From: Desulfocapsa sp.
GTDB lineage: Bacteria; Desulfobacterota; Desulfobulbia; Desulfobulbales; Desulfocapsaceae
Length of the DNA: 7,730 nucleotides
Assembly: GCA_020717935.1 (NCBI GenBank)
Contig: DYDK01000080.1
Coordinates: forward strand, 1-7,730
Reading direction: 5' to 3'
Positions 1 through 7,452 of this stretch are shown piece after piece; the first letter of the stretch is position 1, and each line of letters starts with the position of its first letter. The translations under genes were made by a program, and so were the position numbers. The notes beneath the pieces were generated by a model. The model ran no database searches and was not told the origin of the DNA. It saw only the letters and a list, made by a program, of their open reading frames with translations.

Positions 1-65
1 TTCAATGAAACAGAGGGTTCCAAGGCTATTGCTTATCCATGATTGACGAGGTCTGTAACCAAGAC

Positions 66-299
66 TTATTGCTTGGAACAACAACTTCGTGTTTCAGGAA
101 CACCAAGGGCCTTGAGAATAAAGGCCAGTGGGCAAAACTTGGTGAATCCGTACTGGAAGAGATTGGCTCCCACAAAGGCGGTGAAAAAGAGAAAATACTT
201 GTGCACAAAGAACGGGTTGGAGCCGCAGTCCACGCCCAGCGCTATGCTCAGCAAAATAAAAAATCCGGCGATGGCGTGAACCCAGTCAGTAATAATCAT
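66..299 (-). CDS. DUF2892 / YgaP-like small inner-membrane protein
   Basis: This 77-residue protein has two hydrophobic segments, about residues 7-23 and 35-52, separated by a short polar loop with Cys25. It ends in the block [16 protein letters not shown] (residues 52-67), whose F-x-x-FCP-L...LG-V pattern is typical of the DUF2892 (YgaP-like transmembrane) family. The sequence before it, [12 protein letters not shown], also fits the family. Such proteins are small inner-membrane proteins, often found with rhodanese or sulfur-metabolism genes; their molecular role is not established. The C-terminal tail carries a vicinal Cys73-Cys74 pair. The ATG is preceded on the minus strand by AAAGGACC at ribosome-binding distance. 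The gene is divergent from the rest of the window. The family call is firm, but a specific function cannot be assigned. Overlapping plus-strand frames show no family-like sequence. Confidence 0.82.
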   Translation of the reverse strand: MIITDWVHAIAGFFILLSIALGVDCGSNPFFVHKYFLFFTAFVGANLFQYGFTKFCPLAFILKALGVPETRSCCSKQ

Positions 300-381
300 G
301 GAATGGTCCTTTATCTATTTGATTGAAAAAGAATAATAATATCATTATACAAGAGCGTTATACACAAAAGTGCCGACACTA

Positions 382-421
382 TACCATAAAAGAGCCGTTC
401 ATGCCCCTCACTTTTATGGTA
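382..421. promoter_or_regulatory. 11-bp inverted repeat in divergent intergenic region (operator-like)
   Basis: TACCATAAAAG (382-392) and CTTTTATGGTA (411-421) are perfect reverse complements separated by 18 bases. Neither side has a T-run that would make this a standard rho-independent terminator. It lies between the divergent DUF2892 gene and the 111-residue gene, so an operator for a dimeric regulator or a 5'-UTR hairpin is plausible. The rest of the 162-base gap (300-461) is AT-rich near 325-350, with a TATAAT on the minus strand (344-349) that could be a -10 box for the DUF2892 gene, but I see no good -35 partner. Confidence 0.45.
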
Positions 422-461
422 ATTATTCCCAGCATAGTTATCATCAGGAGATCGTACAATT

Positions 462-797
462 ATGCGACAATTTGTCATTGATGATCTTTCTCCCATGGAA
501 CGAGACAATATCGACTCGTATCTCAAACGCACCTTCCGTTGCGGGCCGATGATTGGTTTATACTGGGTTGTCTTACCCCCGGAAATGCTCTCGGAGGTGC
601 AGCAAGCACATGTGGTACAGTGCGGCCCCTATTATTGCGGGGTCGAGGTGGAAAAAAATGCCGTCCGCTTTGAATTGCTGATTCGGAGTCATGCCAACTT
701 GCATTGTGAGTGTATTGCCCATGCAACGCCAGAACAACGGCACTATATCCTTGGCCTCATCGACACGATGCTGGCCGAAGAGTTGATTCGCTCCTAA
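462..797 (+). CDS. conserved-looking hypothetical protein, Cys-rich, 111 aa
   Basis: I do not recognise the family. The protein is 111 residues, soluble, with no signal peptide or membrane segment. It begins with an acidic helix-like stretch (residues 6-24) and has five cysteines: Cys27 (F-R-C-G-P), Cys54 and Cys59 (QCGPYYCG) and Cys82 and Cys84 (HCEC). The middle (60-76) reads as alternating beta strands (GVEVEKNAVRFELLIRS), and the C-terminus as a long amphipathic helix (90-109). The paired CGP motifs and the C-x-C suggest metal binding or redox sensitivity, but this is inference only. The ATG follows AGGAG (446-450). The gene stops 72 bases before the aconitase start on the same strand. 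Its regular composition and ribosome-binding site argue that it is a real gene. Confidence 0.72.
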   Translation: MRQFVIDDLSPMERDNIDSYLKRTFRCGPMIGLYWVVLPPEMLSEVQQAHVVQCGPYYCGVEVEKNAVRFELLIRSHANLHCECIAHATPEQRHYILGLIDTMLAEELIRS

Positions 798-798
798 A

Positions 799-834
799 GA
801 GGCTATTCAAAACAGCCTCCTGACGATTGACGAT
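799..834 (+). other. short hairpin plus 7-base tandem duplication in acn leader
   Basis: GAGGCT (799-804) can pair with AGCCTC (814-819) across a 9-base loop, directly after the stop of the upstream gene. TGACGAT is then repeated in tandem (821-827 and 828-834). The hairpin has no following T-run and is short, so it is at most a weak attenuator. The duplicated heptamer could be a regulator half-site. A TTGACG (827-832) and TATCAA (848-853) lie 15 bases apart, which is shorter than ideal for a sigma-70 promoter. Confidence 0.25.
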
Positions 835-869
835 CTTTCTTCTTATCTATCAATTTTACGGAGTTTTTT

Positions 870-3143
870 ATGAACAGTTCAGTTGATTCCACCCCGCGGT
901 TGATTGAATCAGTCTATCAAAAAATGGACGCCAATATCACCATCGTCAAAAAACGATTAGGCCGACCTTTAACCTATGGCGAGAAGCTCCTGTACGGTCA
1001 TCTCGATAATGCCCTGGAGGCTGAACTTGTCCCCGGGGTGTCATATGTGAAGACCCGTCCCGACCGGATTGCCTTGCAGGATGCGACGGCCCAGATGGCC
1101 ATTCTTCAGTTCATGCTGGCGGGTAAGGATGAGGCGGCGGTTCCGGTGACGGTGCATTGCGATCATCTCATCAGGGCAGAACGGGGGGCTGTGCTTGATT
1201 TACGGACCGCCCGTGCCGATAATCGTGAAGTCTATGATTTTTTGTCATCAGCCTCTCAACGATATGGTTTTGGGTGTTGGCTGCCGGGTGCGGGTATTAT
1301 TCATCAGGTGGTCATCGAGCAATACGGGTTCCCGGGTCTGATGATGCTCGGCACCGACTCCCACACCCCCAATGCCGGTGGTATTGGAGCCTTTGCCTCA
1401 GGGGTGGGAGGAGCGGATGCTGTGGATGTCATGGTGGGTATGCCCTGGGAGGTGCTGCATCCAAAATTTGTGGGTGTCCATTTAACAGGGGCCTTACAGG
1501 GCTGGGCCGCACCGAAGGATGTCATTCTTAAACTCTTGGGGATGCTGAGTTGTGCTGGTGGAACCAATCGGGTCTTTGAGTATTTTGGCCCAGGCGCTGC
1601 CACCCTTTCCTGTACCGGTAAGGCAACCATTTGCAATATGGGCGCCGAGCTGGGGGCCACCACCTCAACATTCCCCTATGATCAGCATATGGCTGATTAT
1701 CTTCAGGCCTGCGGTCGGGGAGAGGCGGCGACCCTTGCCAGTCGCTATTCTCATCTCTTACAGGCCGACCCCGAAGTCCTGGCTGCTCCTGAAAAATATT
1801 ACGATCAGGTTATCGACATTGATCTGAGCGACCTTGAACCGTATCTGGTCGGGCCTCACTCTCCTGATCTGGCGACTACGGTTGCGGCCATGCCGGAATT
1901 TGTGAAGAAAGAGGGACACCCCGCCAATGTGACATACGCCCTGGTGGGTTCGTGCACGAACTCTTCTTATGAAGATATGGGACGGATTGCGGCTATGGCC
2001 GAGCAGATACTCTCCAAAAGGGCAAAATTGAAGATTCTCCTGCTCCTCTCTCCTGGATCCGAGCAGGTGCGAGCCACCCTTGAACGAGACGGGCAGTTGG
2101 AGAAATTAGAGGCCATCGGGGCAGTAGTGCTGGCCAATGCCTGCGGCCCCTGCATTGGTCAATGGACGAGGGGCGACATTGAAGCAGGTTTCAAAAATTC
2201 AATCGTCACTTCTTACAATCGCAATTTTCCAAAACGAAATGACGGCAACACCGGCACCTGCGGTTTTATTGCCAGTCCTGAAACCTGTGTAGCGTATGCT
2301 ATGACTGGTAATTTCCATGTCAATCCCTATACCGTTCCCTTACAAGCGGCGGACGGCACGACATTTGTTTTGACCCCTCCTGGGAAAGTGGCGGAAGTGC
2401 CGCCCCTGGGACTTATTCATGATGAGGATGGTTTTCTGGCCCCGACAACGAATAGAAGCAATATTTCTGTGCAGGTGGCGCCGGATTCGCAACGCCTGGC
2501 CCTGCTCTCTCCCTTTGCTCCCTGGGATAAACGAGACTTGAAGGGATTACGATTATTGATGAAGGCCAAGGGGAAATGTACCACCGATCACATTTCTCCG
2601 GCTGGCCCTTGGCTGCGTTTTCGCGGTCATCTGGACAACATTTCGGGGAATTTGTTCAGCGGTGCAACCAACGCCTTTAGCGGAGAAACGGGAATGGGGC
2701 TGAATCAGTTTTCTGGTGAACGACAGCCCTATAATGAAATTGCCCGAACTTACCTTGCGGCAGGGGAAAACTGGGCAGCGGTTGGAGATACGAATTACGG
2801 TGAGGGATCGTCTCGAGAGCACGCCGCCATGAGCCCCCGACACCTGGGCGGGCAAGTCGTCATCACCCGCTCCTTTGCCCGTATTCATGAGGCTAACCTT
2901 AAAAAACAGGGGGTGCTGCCATTGACATTTATGAACGAGACAGACTATGAGCAGATTCAGGAAGGAGATCGTCTCGATATTCTGGGCCTGACCAAACTGG
3001 CTCCAGGTTCCACGGTACAGGCAGTAACCCATCATGCCGATGGCACAACGACGCAAATGTCTCTTCGCCATTCCCTGAATGCCGAGCAAATCGCCTGGTT
3101 TATGGCGGGTTCGGCCTTGAATTATTTAAGCCGAAATTCATAA
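870..3143 (+). CDS. acn: aconitate hydratase, mitochondrial-type (AcnA superfamily)
   Basis: This enzyme isomerises citrate to isocitrate through cis-aconitate in the cytoplasm, using a [4Fe-4S] cluster. The 757-residue protein has the full set of aconitase signatures: QDATAQMA early in domain 1, VHCDHLI, GTDSHTPNAGG (161-171), GSCTNSSYEDM with cluster ligand Cys362, and ACGPCIGQW with ligands Cys425 and Cys428. These are followed by NRNFPKRNDGN, KCTTDHISPAGPW at the start of the swivel domain, and GEGSSREHAA with active-site Ser647-Ser648-Arg649. Spacing of the ligands matches the mitochondrial enzyme (358/421/424 in pig). Length and motifs (LRFRGHLDNISGN, SFARIHEANLKKQGVLPLTF) place it with the mitochondrial-type subgroup, not with the ~890-residue AcnA/IRP or AcnB types. 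There is no transit peptide. The ATG follows ACGGAG (858-863). No other TCA-cycle gene is adjacent, and the gene appears intact. Confidence 0.97.
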   Translation: MNSSVDSTPRLIESVYQKMDANITIVKKRLGRPLTYGEKLLYGHLDNALEAELVPGVSYVKTRPDRIALQDATAQMAILQFMLAGKDEAAVPVTVHCDHLIRAERGAVLDLRTARADNREVYDFLSSASQRYGFGCWLPGAGIIHQVVIEQYGFPGLMMLGTDSHTPNAGGIGAFASGVGGADAVDVMVGMPWEVLHPKFVGVHLTGALQGWAAPKDVILKLLGMLSCAGGTNRVFEYFGPGAATLSCTGKATICNMGAELGATTSTFPYDQHMADYLQACGRGEAATLASRYSHLLQADPEVLAAPEKYYDQVIDIDLSDLEPYLVGPHSPDLATTVAAMPEFVKKEGHPANVTYALVGSCTNSSYEDMGRIAAMAEQILSKRAKLKILLLLSPGSEQVRATLERDGQLEKLEAIGAVVLANACGPCIGQWTRGDIEAGFKNSIVTSYNRNFPKRNDGNTGTCGFIASPETCVAYAMTGNFHVNPYTVPLQAADGTTFVLTPPGKVAEVPPLGLIHDEDGFLAPTTNRSNISVQVAPDSQRLALLSPFAPWDKRDLKGLRLLMKAKGKCTTDHISPAGPWLRFRGHLDNISGNLFSGATNAFSGETGMGLNQFSGERQPYNEIARTYLAAGENWAAVGDTNYGEGSSREHAAMSPRHLGGQVVITRSFARIHEANLKKQGVLPLTFMNETDYEQIQEGDRLDILGLTKLAPGSTVQAVTHHADGTTTQMSLRHSLNAEQIAWFMAGSALNYLSRNS

Positions 3144-3230
3144 AAAAGGGCCCGTACGAAACATGGTTATTTCATTGACAGGAGCAGCATACGAGAAGAA
3201 AGAGAGCCATCAACGAGGAAAAATGAGAAA

Positions 3231-4091
3231 ATGCCATTTTTAGGGGCCCATGAATCCGTGGCTGGTGGTTTACACCTGGCCTTTGATCGTTTGCGGCAGG
3301 TCAATGGCCAGGCCTTGCAGATATTTACCCGGAATCAACGCCAGTGGCACCCGCAACCATTGACTGCGAGCGAGATTGCCTTATTTCAGACGGCTTGGCA
3401 GGAATGTGGAAGAGTGCCGGTAGCCTCCCATGCTTCCTACCTCATCAATTTGGCAAGCGACAAACCGGAGCTTATTCAAAAATCCATCACCGCCTTTGCC
3501 GAAGAGATTCGTCGTTGCGAACAGCTTGGCATCCCCTTTGTGGTGATTCATCCCGGTTCGCATGGCGGTGACGGGGTAAAAATCGGTATTGCCCGTTTCA
3601 GCGCGGCCCTTGATCTGGCCTTGACCGAGACCGGAACGAAGGTTACAGTTTTGCTGGAGACCACTGCTGGACAAGGAACAGGGTTAGGCAGTCGCTTTGA
3701 GGAGCTGGCCGCCATCCTTGAACTCTCGCGCCACTCACAGAATCTCGGGGTGTGCGTGGATACCTGTCATATCTTTGCTGCGGGCTACGACATCCGCACC
3801 CACTCGGCCTATGAGCAGACCATGGCGGAATGTGATCGACTCATAGGACTAAAACAGATCCGCTTCTTTCATCTCAATGATTCAAAGCAGAAATTAGGAA
3901 GTCGAGTGGATCGGCATCAGCATATTGGTCAAGGAGAGATCGGTCTGGAGGGATTCAGGAATGTGCTTAATGATCCCCGTTTTTCCAATCATCCCATGAC
4001 CTTGGAGACCGATAAAGGTGAGGATTTACAGGAAGATAAAGAAAATTTAGCCATCTTGCACCGACTTCTCCAACACGATACCTCCTCGTAA
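3231..4091 (+). CDS. nfo: endonuclease IV (AP endonuclease)
   Basis: Nfo cleaves the backbone 5' of abasic sites and also removes blocked 3' ends during base excision repair, using three zinc ions in a TIM barrel. The protein is 286 residues, against 285 for E. coli Nfo. All nine zinc ligands are visible with a constant two-residue shift from E. coli: His67, His107 (HPGSH), Glu143 (LLETTAGQG), Asp177 and His180 (DTCHIFAAGYD), His214 (HLND), Asp227 and His229 (SRVDRHQH), and Glu259 (LETDKG). The N-terminal GAHESVAGGL and FTRNQRQW blocks are also family hallmarks. The ATG at 3231 is preceded by CGAGGAA (3213-3219); a nearer ATG at 3223 is out of frame. The gene lies 87 bases after aconitase and 20 bases before the ATPase gene. 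A TTGACA at 3175-3180 has no matching -10, so its promoter is uncertain. Confidence 0.97.
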   Translation: MPFLGAHESVAGGLHLAFDRLRQVNGQALQIFTRNQRQWHPQPLTASEIALFQTAWQECGRVPVASHASYLINLASDKPELIQKSITAFAEEIRRCEQLGIPFVVIHPGSHGGDGVKIGIARFSAALDLALTETGTKVTVLLETTAGQGTGLGSRFEELAAILELSRHSQNLGVCVDTCHIFAAGYDIRTHSAYEQTMAECDRLIGLKQIRFFHLNDSKQKLGSRVDRHQHIGQGEIGLEGFRNVLNDPRFSNHPMTLETDKGEDLQEDKENLAILHRLLQHDTSS

Positions 4092-4111
4092 CCATAGCAT
4101 CAGGAAAGAGT

Positions 4112-5908
4112 ATGAATTTTTTGAACAGCGACGAGCTTCTTGATCTTTTGCAACGACAGCAGCTACTCTCCCTCACGCAACGGCAACAGATTGTTCTGGA
4201 AAAGGGCAAGCAGCGGCAAAAGTTACTCAAAGTGGCCAGTGATGAGACACGCATCGACAAAAGCTACCCCGATCTTGTCGATATTATCGCATCTTTTCAG
4301 ATGAAGATTGGTAACGACAACGATGCCGTGCTGGATGAAGATACCATCATGCAGACGGTAGCCCACCACTTTCATCTACCTTTCAAAAAGCTGGATCCCC
4401 TATCCCTCGATATGGATGTGGTCACCAAGAGCATCCCCAGAAATTTTGCCATGACCCATCTCCTGCTCCCGTTTAACAAACAGAACGGAGTCTTGGAGAT
4501 TGCGGTCTATCATCCCGACAATAAAACCGTACTGGCCGATATTGAACAGGCCAATCAGATCACCATTCGTCCATCCATAAGCACGAAATCCGACATTAAG
4601 CGGATTCAGGCCGAATTTTTTGGCTTTCAAAAGTCCATCAAGGCCGCCGAAAGCCAATTCTCCGGCCCTGGTATTGGTAGTTCGGTGGATATTGGCAATC
4701 TGGAACAGTTTGTCAAGCTGTCATCGGCCAAAGAAATTTCATCCTCTGATCAACATATCAAGTCGGCAGTCAACCATCTTTTTCATTACGCCCTGGAACA
4801 GCAGTCAAGCGACATCCATATCGAGCCCAAACGCGATGCCTGCATGGTCAGATTCCGCATCGACGGGATGTTGCACCCGATTTACAAGTTGCCAAAAGCC
4901 GTCCATGCAGCCATCACCGCCCGCATCAAATCTTTGGCCCGCATGGATATTTCAGAAAAACGGCGCCCCCAGGATGGCCGCATCAAGCTCGGAATTGGCG
5001 GCCAGAAGGAGGTGGAAATTCGGGTCTCTACTGTTCCGGTCTCCTTTGGCGAAAAAACGGTCATGCGCATTCTCGATTCAGAGGTCATCTTCCAGGATCT
5101 TGACCGCCTATCCTTTTCGCATCGTGACCGACAGGTCTTTGACTCTTTCATCAACGCCCCGCATGGTATTGTCCTGGTCACCGGCCCCACTGGCAGCGGG
5201 AAGTCAACCACTCTTTATTCAACCCTTAAAAAAATCGCTACACCAGAAAAAAATATTATTACCATTGAGGATCCAGTGGAGATGGTGCACGACGAGTTTA
5301 ATCAAATTTCGGTTCAACCGCTTATTGATGTCACATTTTCGACCATCCTTCGCAATATTCTTCGCCAAGACCCGGATATCATCATGATCGGTGAGATCCG
5401 CGACCTGGAAACCGCGGCCCATGCGGTGCAGGCGGCTATGACCGGCCATCTGGTACTGTCCACACTTCACACCAACGATGCTGTCTCTTCTATTATCCGC
5501 CTTATGGATATGGGACTGGAACCTTTTCTCATCAGCTCCACCCTGCTTGGCTGCGTGGCCCAGCGCTTGGTACGCACCATCTGCCCTGACTGTGTCGAGA
5601 GCTTTGCCATGGAAAAAGAGGAACTGCTGAAACTCGGTTTTCCGGTCGCCGGCAATGGCACCATTGAACTAAAACGGGGCAAGGGCTGTCGTCTGTGCCG
5701 AGGCACTGGCTATAAGGGAAGGTGCGGGGTCTTTGAGGTCTTTGTCTTTTCCGAACAGATAAGCCGAATGTTGCGGGCTGGCGAAGGGATAGCTGAGATG
5801 CGCAAGGTTGCAATCCGGGAAGGAATGACTACTTTACGGGAAGATGCGTGGCAGAAGGTGAAAGCGGGAATCACCACCTATCAGGAAGCTATGCGGGTAA
5901 CGACATAA
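4112..5908 (+). CDS. GspE/PilB-family type II secretion / type IV pilus assembly ATPase
   Basis: This cytoplasmic AAA-like hexameric ATPase drives pilin or pseudopilin polymerisation at the inner membrane. The 598-residue protein starts with a Gln-rich helical region (1-45), then a GspE/PilB N-terminal domain (about 75-170). The bilobed C-terminal motor shows [11 protein letters not shown], the Asp box [14 protein letters not shown], Walker [10 protein letters not shown] (358-366, Lys364), Walker [13 protein letters not shown] (420-431, Glu428) and the His box [12 protein letters not shown] (445-456). A tetracysteine zinc site follows (Cys491/Cys494 and Cys526/Cys529). That site marks assembly-type (GspE/PilB) ATPases and argues against the retraction ATPase PilT. 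No pilC, pilin or gsp gene is nearby, so GspE cannot be told from PilB by context. The ATG follows AGGAAAG (4102-4108). The gene sits 20 bases after nfo and 28 bases before smpB, so co-transcription is likely. Confidence 0.95.
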   Translation: MNFLNSDELLDLLQRQQLLSLTQRQQIVLEKGKQRQKLLKVASDETRIDKSYPDLVDIIASFQMKIGNDNDAVLDEDTIMQTVAHHFHLPFKKLDPLSLDMDVVTKSIPRNFAMTHLLLPFNKQNGVLEIAVYHPDNKTVLADIEQANQITIRPSISTKSDIKRIQAEFFGFQKSIKAAESQFSGPGIGSSVDIGNLEQFVKLSSAKEISSSDQHIKSAVNHLFHYALEQQSSDIHIEPKRDACMVRFRIDGMLHPIYKLPKAVHAAITARIKSLARMDISEKRRPQDGRIKLGIGGQKEVEIRVSTVPVSFGEKTVMRILDSEVIFQDLDRLSFSHRDRQVFDSFINAPHGIVLVTGPTGSGKSTTLYSTLKKIATPEKNIITIEDPVEMVHDEFNQISVQPLIDVTFSTILRNILRQDPDIIMIGEIRDLETAAHAVQAAMTGHLVLSTLHTNDAVSSIIRLMDMGLEPFLISSTLLGCVAQRLVRTICPDCVESFAMEKEELLKLGFPVAGNGTIELKRGKGCRLCRGTGYKGRCGVFEVFVFSEQISRMLRAGEGIAEMRKVAIREGMTTLREDAWQKVKAGITTYQEAMRVTT

Positions 5909-5936
5909 GGGACTTGAAAAACGGGGGGTACGGATC

Positions 5937-6398
5937 GTGAGTGAAAAAATAGTCTGTCGCAACAAAAAGGCCTTCCATGATTACTTTATCGAGTCAACAA
6001 TGGAGGCCGGAATTATGCTCACCGGGCCCGAGGTCAAGTCATTGCGGGCCGGCAAGGCCAATCTGCGTGACGGGTATGCCCAGATAGATGACCGCGGCGA
6101 GATAATGCTGCTCAATGTTCATATATCCTTTTACACCTTTGCCACCCATAACCCCAATGAGCCACTTCGTTCTCGCAAACTGCTCCTGCATAAGCGAGAA
6201 ATTAACAAGCTGATTGGGAAATTGCGGGAGAAAGGCCTTGCCTTGATCCCCTTAAAGATATACTTTAATGAAAAAGGAAAGGCCAAGGTCGAATTGGGCC
6301 TGGCCCGAGGAAAGAAGCAGTACGACAAACGGGCTGCCCTCAAAGAAAAACAGAGCGACCGTGAAATTCAACGAATGATGCGTCATGATGCGAATTAA
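5937..6398 (+). CDS. smpB: SsrA-binding protein SmpB
   Basis: SmpB binds the tRNA-like domain of tmRNA and delivers it to ribosomes stalled without a stop codon, the first step of trans-translation. The 153-residue protein has the usual length. It shows the family sequence [29 protein letters not shown] split over residues 9-37, followed by LRDGYAQI, the H-x-S-x-Y...[21 protein letters not shown] block, [30 protein letters not shown], and a basic C-terminal tail ([16 protein letters not shown] and beyond) that occupies the mRNA channel. The start is GTG, with a GGGGGG Shine-Dalgarno (5923-5928) eight bases upstream. No in-frame ATG precedes a conserved residue, so GTG is the natural choice. 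It lies only 33 bases before its RNA partner ssrA. Confidence 0.97.
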   Translation: MSEKIVCRNKKAFHDYFIESTMEAGIMLTGPEVKSLRAGKANLRDGYAQIDDRGEIMLLNVHISFYTFATHNPNEPLRSRKLLLHKREINKLIGKLREKGLALIPLKIYFNEKGKAKVELGLARGKKQYDKRAALKEKQSDREIQRMMRHDAN

Positions 6399-6431
6399 AA
6401 CGGATTTTCAGGAAAAAACACCAACCATTAT

Positions 6432-6792
6432 GGGGGCGAAACGGGTTCGACGGGGATATATAAGCTACTTGTTGCATGCCGAGCTTCTGTCTGCTCGTAA
6501 AACCGATGGAAATTCAATTATAATCGCCGACGATTATAACTACGCAGTAGCAGCTTAGTCTGCTCTGCCGTTCCCCCGGTCTCTGTCCACAAGACCGGAT
6601 CGGAGCGTCGACTCTGTGGACTGGTCATTCGGCAGTGTCTGTTTGCCGGAAGATGAGATTCAAGCAGGCTGGCACCAGAAAATCCAAGCTCCGGCGGAGC
6701 TTCTGGCGTGAGAACTAAAGCCCGGAACTAAGCATGTAGATACGGGAGGGGAGTATTTTCGGACGCGGGTTCAACTCCCGCCGCCTCCACCA
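6432..6792 (+). ncRNA. ssrA: transfer-messenger RNA (tmRNA, SsrA)
   Basis: tmRNA rescues stalled ribosomes by acting as an alanyl-tRNA and then as an mRNA encoding a degradation tag. The 5' GGGGGCG (6432-6438) pairs over seven bases with CGCCTCC (6782-6788). The third pair is G-U, the alanyl-tRNA synthetase identity element, and the 3' end is ACCA. The T arm is GCGGG-TTCAACT-CCCGC (6765-6781). An H-type pseudoknot is visible: CCGGTC (6576-6581) pairs with GACCGG (6593-6598), and GTCCACA inside that loop (6585-6591) pairs with TGTGGAC (6615-6621). A stem AAGCTCC/GGAGCTT (6686-6702) lies in a later domain. The 361-base length is normal for a one-piece tmRNA. I see no good promoter in the 33-base gap after smpB, so it may be processed from the smpB transcript or use a promoter inside smpB. 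Confidence 0.96.
6526..6558 (+). other. tmRNA tag-peptide reading frame (ADDYNYAVAA)
   Basis: The resume codon is GCC at 6526, just after the TATAATC element that matches the usual upstream determinant of the resume site. The frame reads Ala-Asp-Asp-Tyr-Asn-Tyr-Ala-Val-Ala-Ala and stops at TAG (6556-6558). With the alanine charged on tmRNA the appended tag is AADDYNYAVAA. The terminal hydrophobic A-V-A-A is the expected signal for ClpXP-type proteases. Confidence 0.92.
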
Positions 6793-6833
6793 TTTTGAAG
6801 TCTTTAGATGTTTTTTAAAGTCCATTAAAGTAC
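6793..6833 (+). other. candidate left attachment junction (attL) at ssrA 3' end
   Basis: DUF4102-type tyrosine recombinases often integrate in tRNA or tmRNA 3' ends, with the duplicated core covering the T arm and CCA end; E. coli CP4-57 at ssrA is the classic case. Here ssrA is intact and an integrase gene begins less than 200 bases downstream in the same direction, the standard attL arrangement. The 41-base stretch after CCA is AT-rich with repeated AAGTC (6798-6802, 6818-6822). The core itself cannot be defined because the other end of the island is outside the window. Confidence 0.5.
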
Positions 6834-6870
6834 AAAAAGCCCGCAACTGGAAACGGTTTGCGGGCTTTTT
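6834..6870. terminator. strong symmetric rho-independent terminator after ssrA
   Basis: CAAAAAGCCCGCAA (6833-6846) and TTGCGGGCTTTTTG (6858-6871) are perfect reverse complements around an 11-base loop. The arm starts with A5 and ends with T5, so it should work in both directions, ending ssrA transcription and shielding it from any leftward transcription out of the accessory region. It lies 41 bases beyond the CCA of tmRNA. Whether it belongs to the host ssrA or to the inserted island depends on where the attachment core ends. Confidence 0.88.
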
Positions 6871-6898
6871 GTTGTCTGTTGTCGTCTTGAGAAAGGTA

Positions 6899-6928
6899 TT
6901 GCATTTTACCCGCGCATACGGGTAAAAT
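6899..6928 (+). promoter_or_regulatory. candidate integrase promoter with overlapping palindromic operator
   Basis: TTGCAT (6899-6904) and TAAAAT (6923-6928) are 18 bases apart and resemble a sigma-70 promoter. A perfect 10-bp palindrome, ATTTTACCCG (6903-6912) and CGGGTAAAAT (6919-6928), fills the space between them and overlaps both boxes. A protein bound there would block the promoter, so repression by the integrase or an excisionase is a reasonable inference. A further CGGGTAAA lies just downstream at 6931-6938. Confidence 0.5.
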
Positions 6929-7452
6929 AACGGGTAAAGAGCAGTCTTGATAAATTTTTACCCGTATAGGTGTATCGTGCCGAGAATAGGAATGAATCTG
7001 CTGGAAGCAAAGTTTGTGGCCGATGTCAAGTCAAAGGAAAAAGTATTTACCGAAAGGGATGGCGGAGGCCTTTTCCTGGTAGTCGAGCCTTCTGGGAAAA
7101 AATGGTGGAAATATCGTGGAGTGTTTGCGGGAAAAGAGACCTCGTTTTCTTTTGGCTCATTTCCAGATGTTGCCCTTGCTCAAGCACGAAAACAACGGGA
7201 CAAGGTAAACAGCTCAATAGCGAATGGAATCAACCCGGCAGCAATGCGTAAGGCTGAAAAGGCTACGAAGACAGGAGAAGGAAGTTTTGAGGCTGTGGCC
7301 CGAGAATGGCATGAAAAATTTTCTAAAGTCGAATGGTCTGTATCTCATTCCAAGAATATCCTTATTCGTCTCGAAAAGCATATTTTCCCATGGGTCGGAG
7401 GCAGACCTATCAATCAGATTTACCCGTTAGAAATGCGTGAAGTTTTTACCCG
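6905..7452. repeat. six dispersed TTTACCCG motifs around the integrase gene
   Basis: TTTACCCG occurs at 6905-6912, 6957-6964, 7419-7426 and 7445-7452 on the plus strand, and as CGGGTAAA at 6919-6926 and 6931-6938. Two of the copies sit in an exact 15-base repeat, TTTTTACCCGTATAG, at 6955-6969 and 7443-7457. An 8-base word is not expected to occur six times in about 550 bases by chance. Their placement beside attL suits arm-type integrase or excisionase binding sites. Confidence 0.6.

Noticed and set aside
49..80. Short dyads near the DUF2892 stop codon (GTCT/AGAC, CCAAG/CTTGG) as a terminator
   Set aside because: The arms are only 4-5 bp and no T-run follows on the minus strand.
39..326. Open plus-strand frames of 78-95 codons opposite the DUF2892 gene
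   Set aside because: The minus-strand frame has clear family motifs and a ribosome-binding site; the plus-strand translations show no recognisable domain.
311..532. Minus-strand frame of 73 codons across the intergenic hairpin
   Set aside because: It overlaps the start of the 111-residue gene and the inverted repeat, and has no recognisable features.
2553..3089. 178-codon frame antisense to the aconitase C-terminus
   Set aside because: It is a shadow of a strongly conserved coding region, with no ribosome-binding evidence and no family-like motif.
3175..3180. Perfect TTGACA upstream of nfo as a promoter -35 box
   Set aside because: No -10-like hexamer occurs 16-18 bases downstream (the sequence there is purine-rich GAAAGA), so it is not annotated as a promoter.
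4620..5387. 255-codon plus-strand frame overlapping the ATPase gene in another phase
   Set aside because: The protein is Ser/Pro/Arg-rich, as expected from a shifted reading of the real gene; the other phase carries Walker A, Walker B and zinc motifs.
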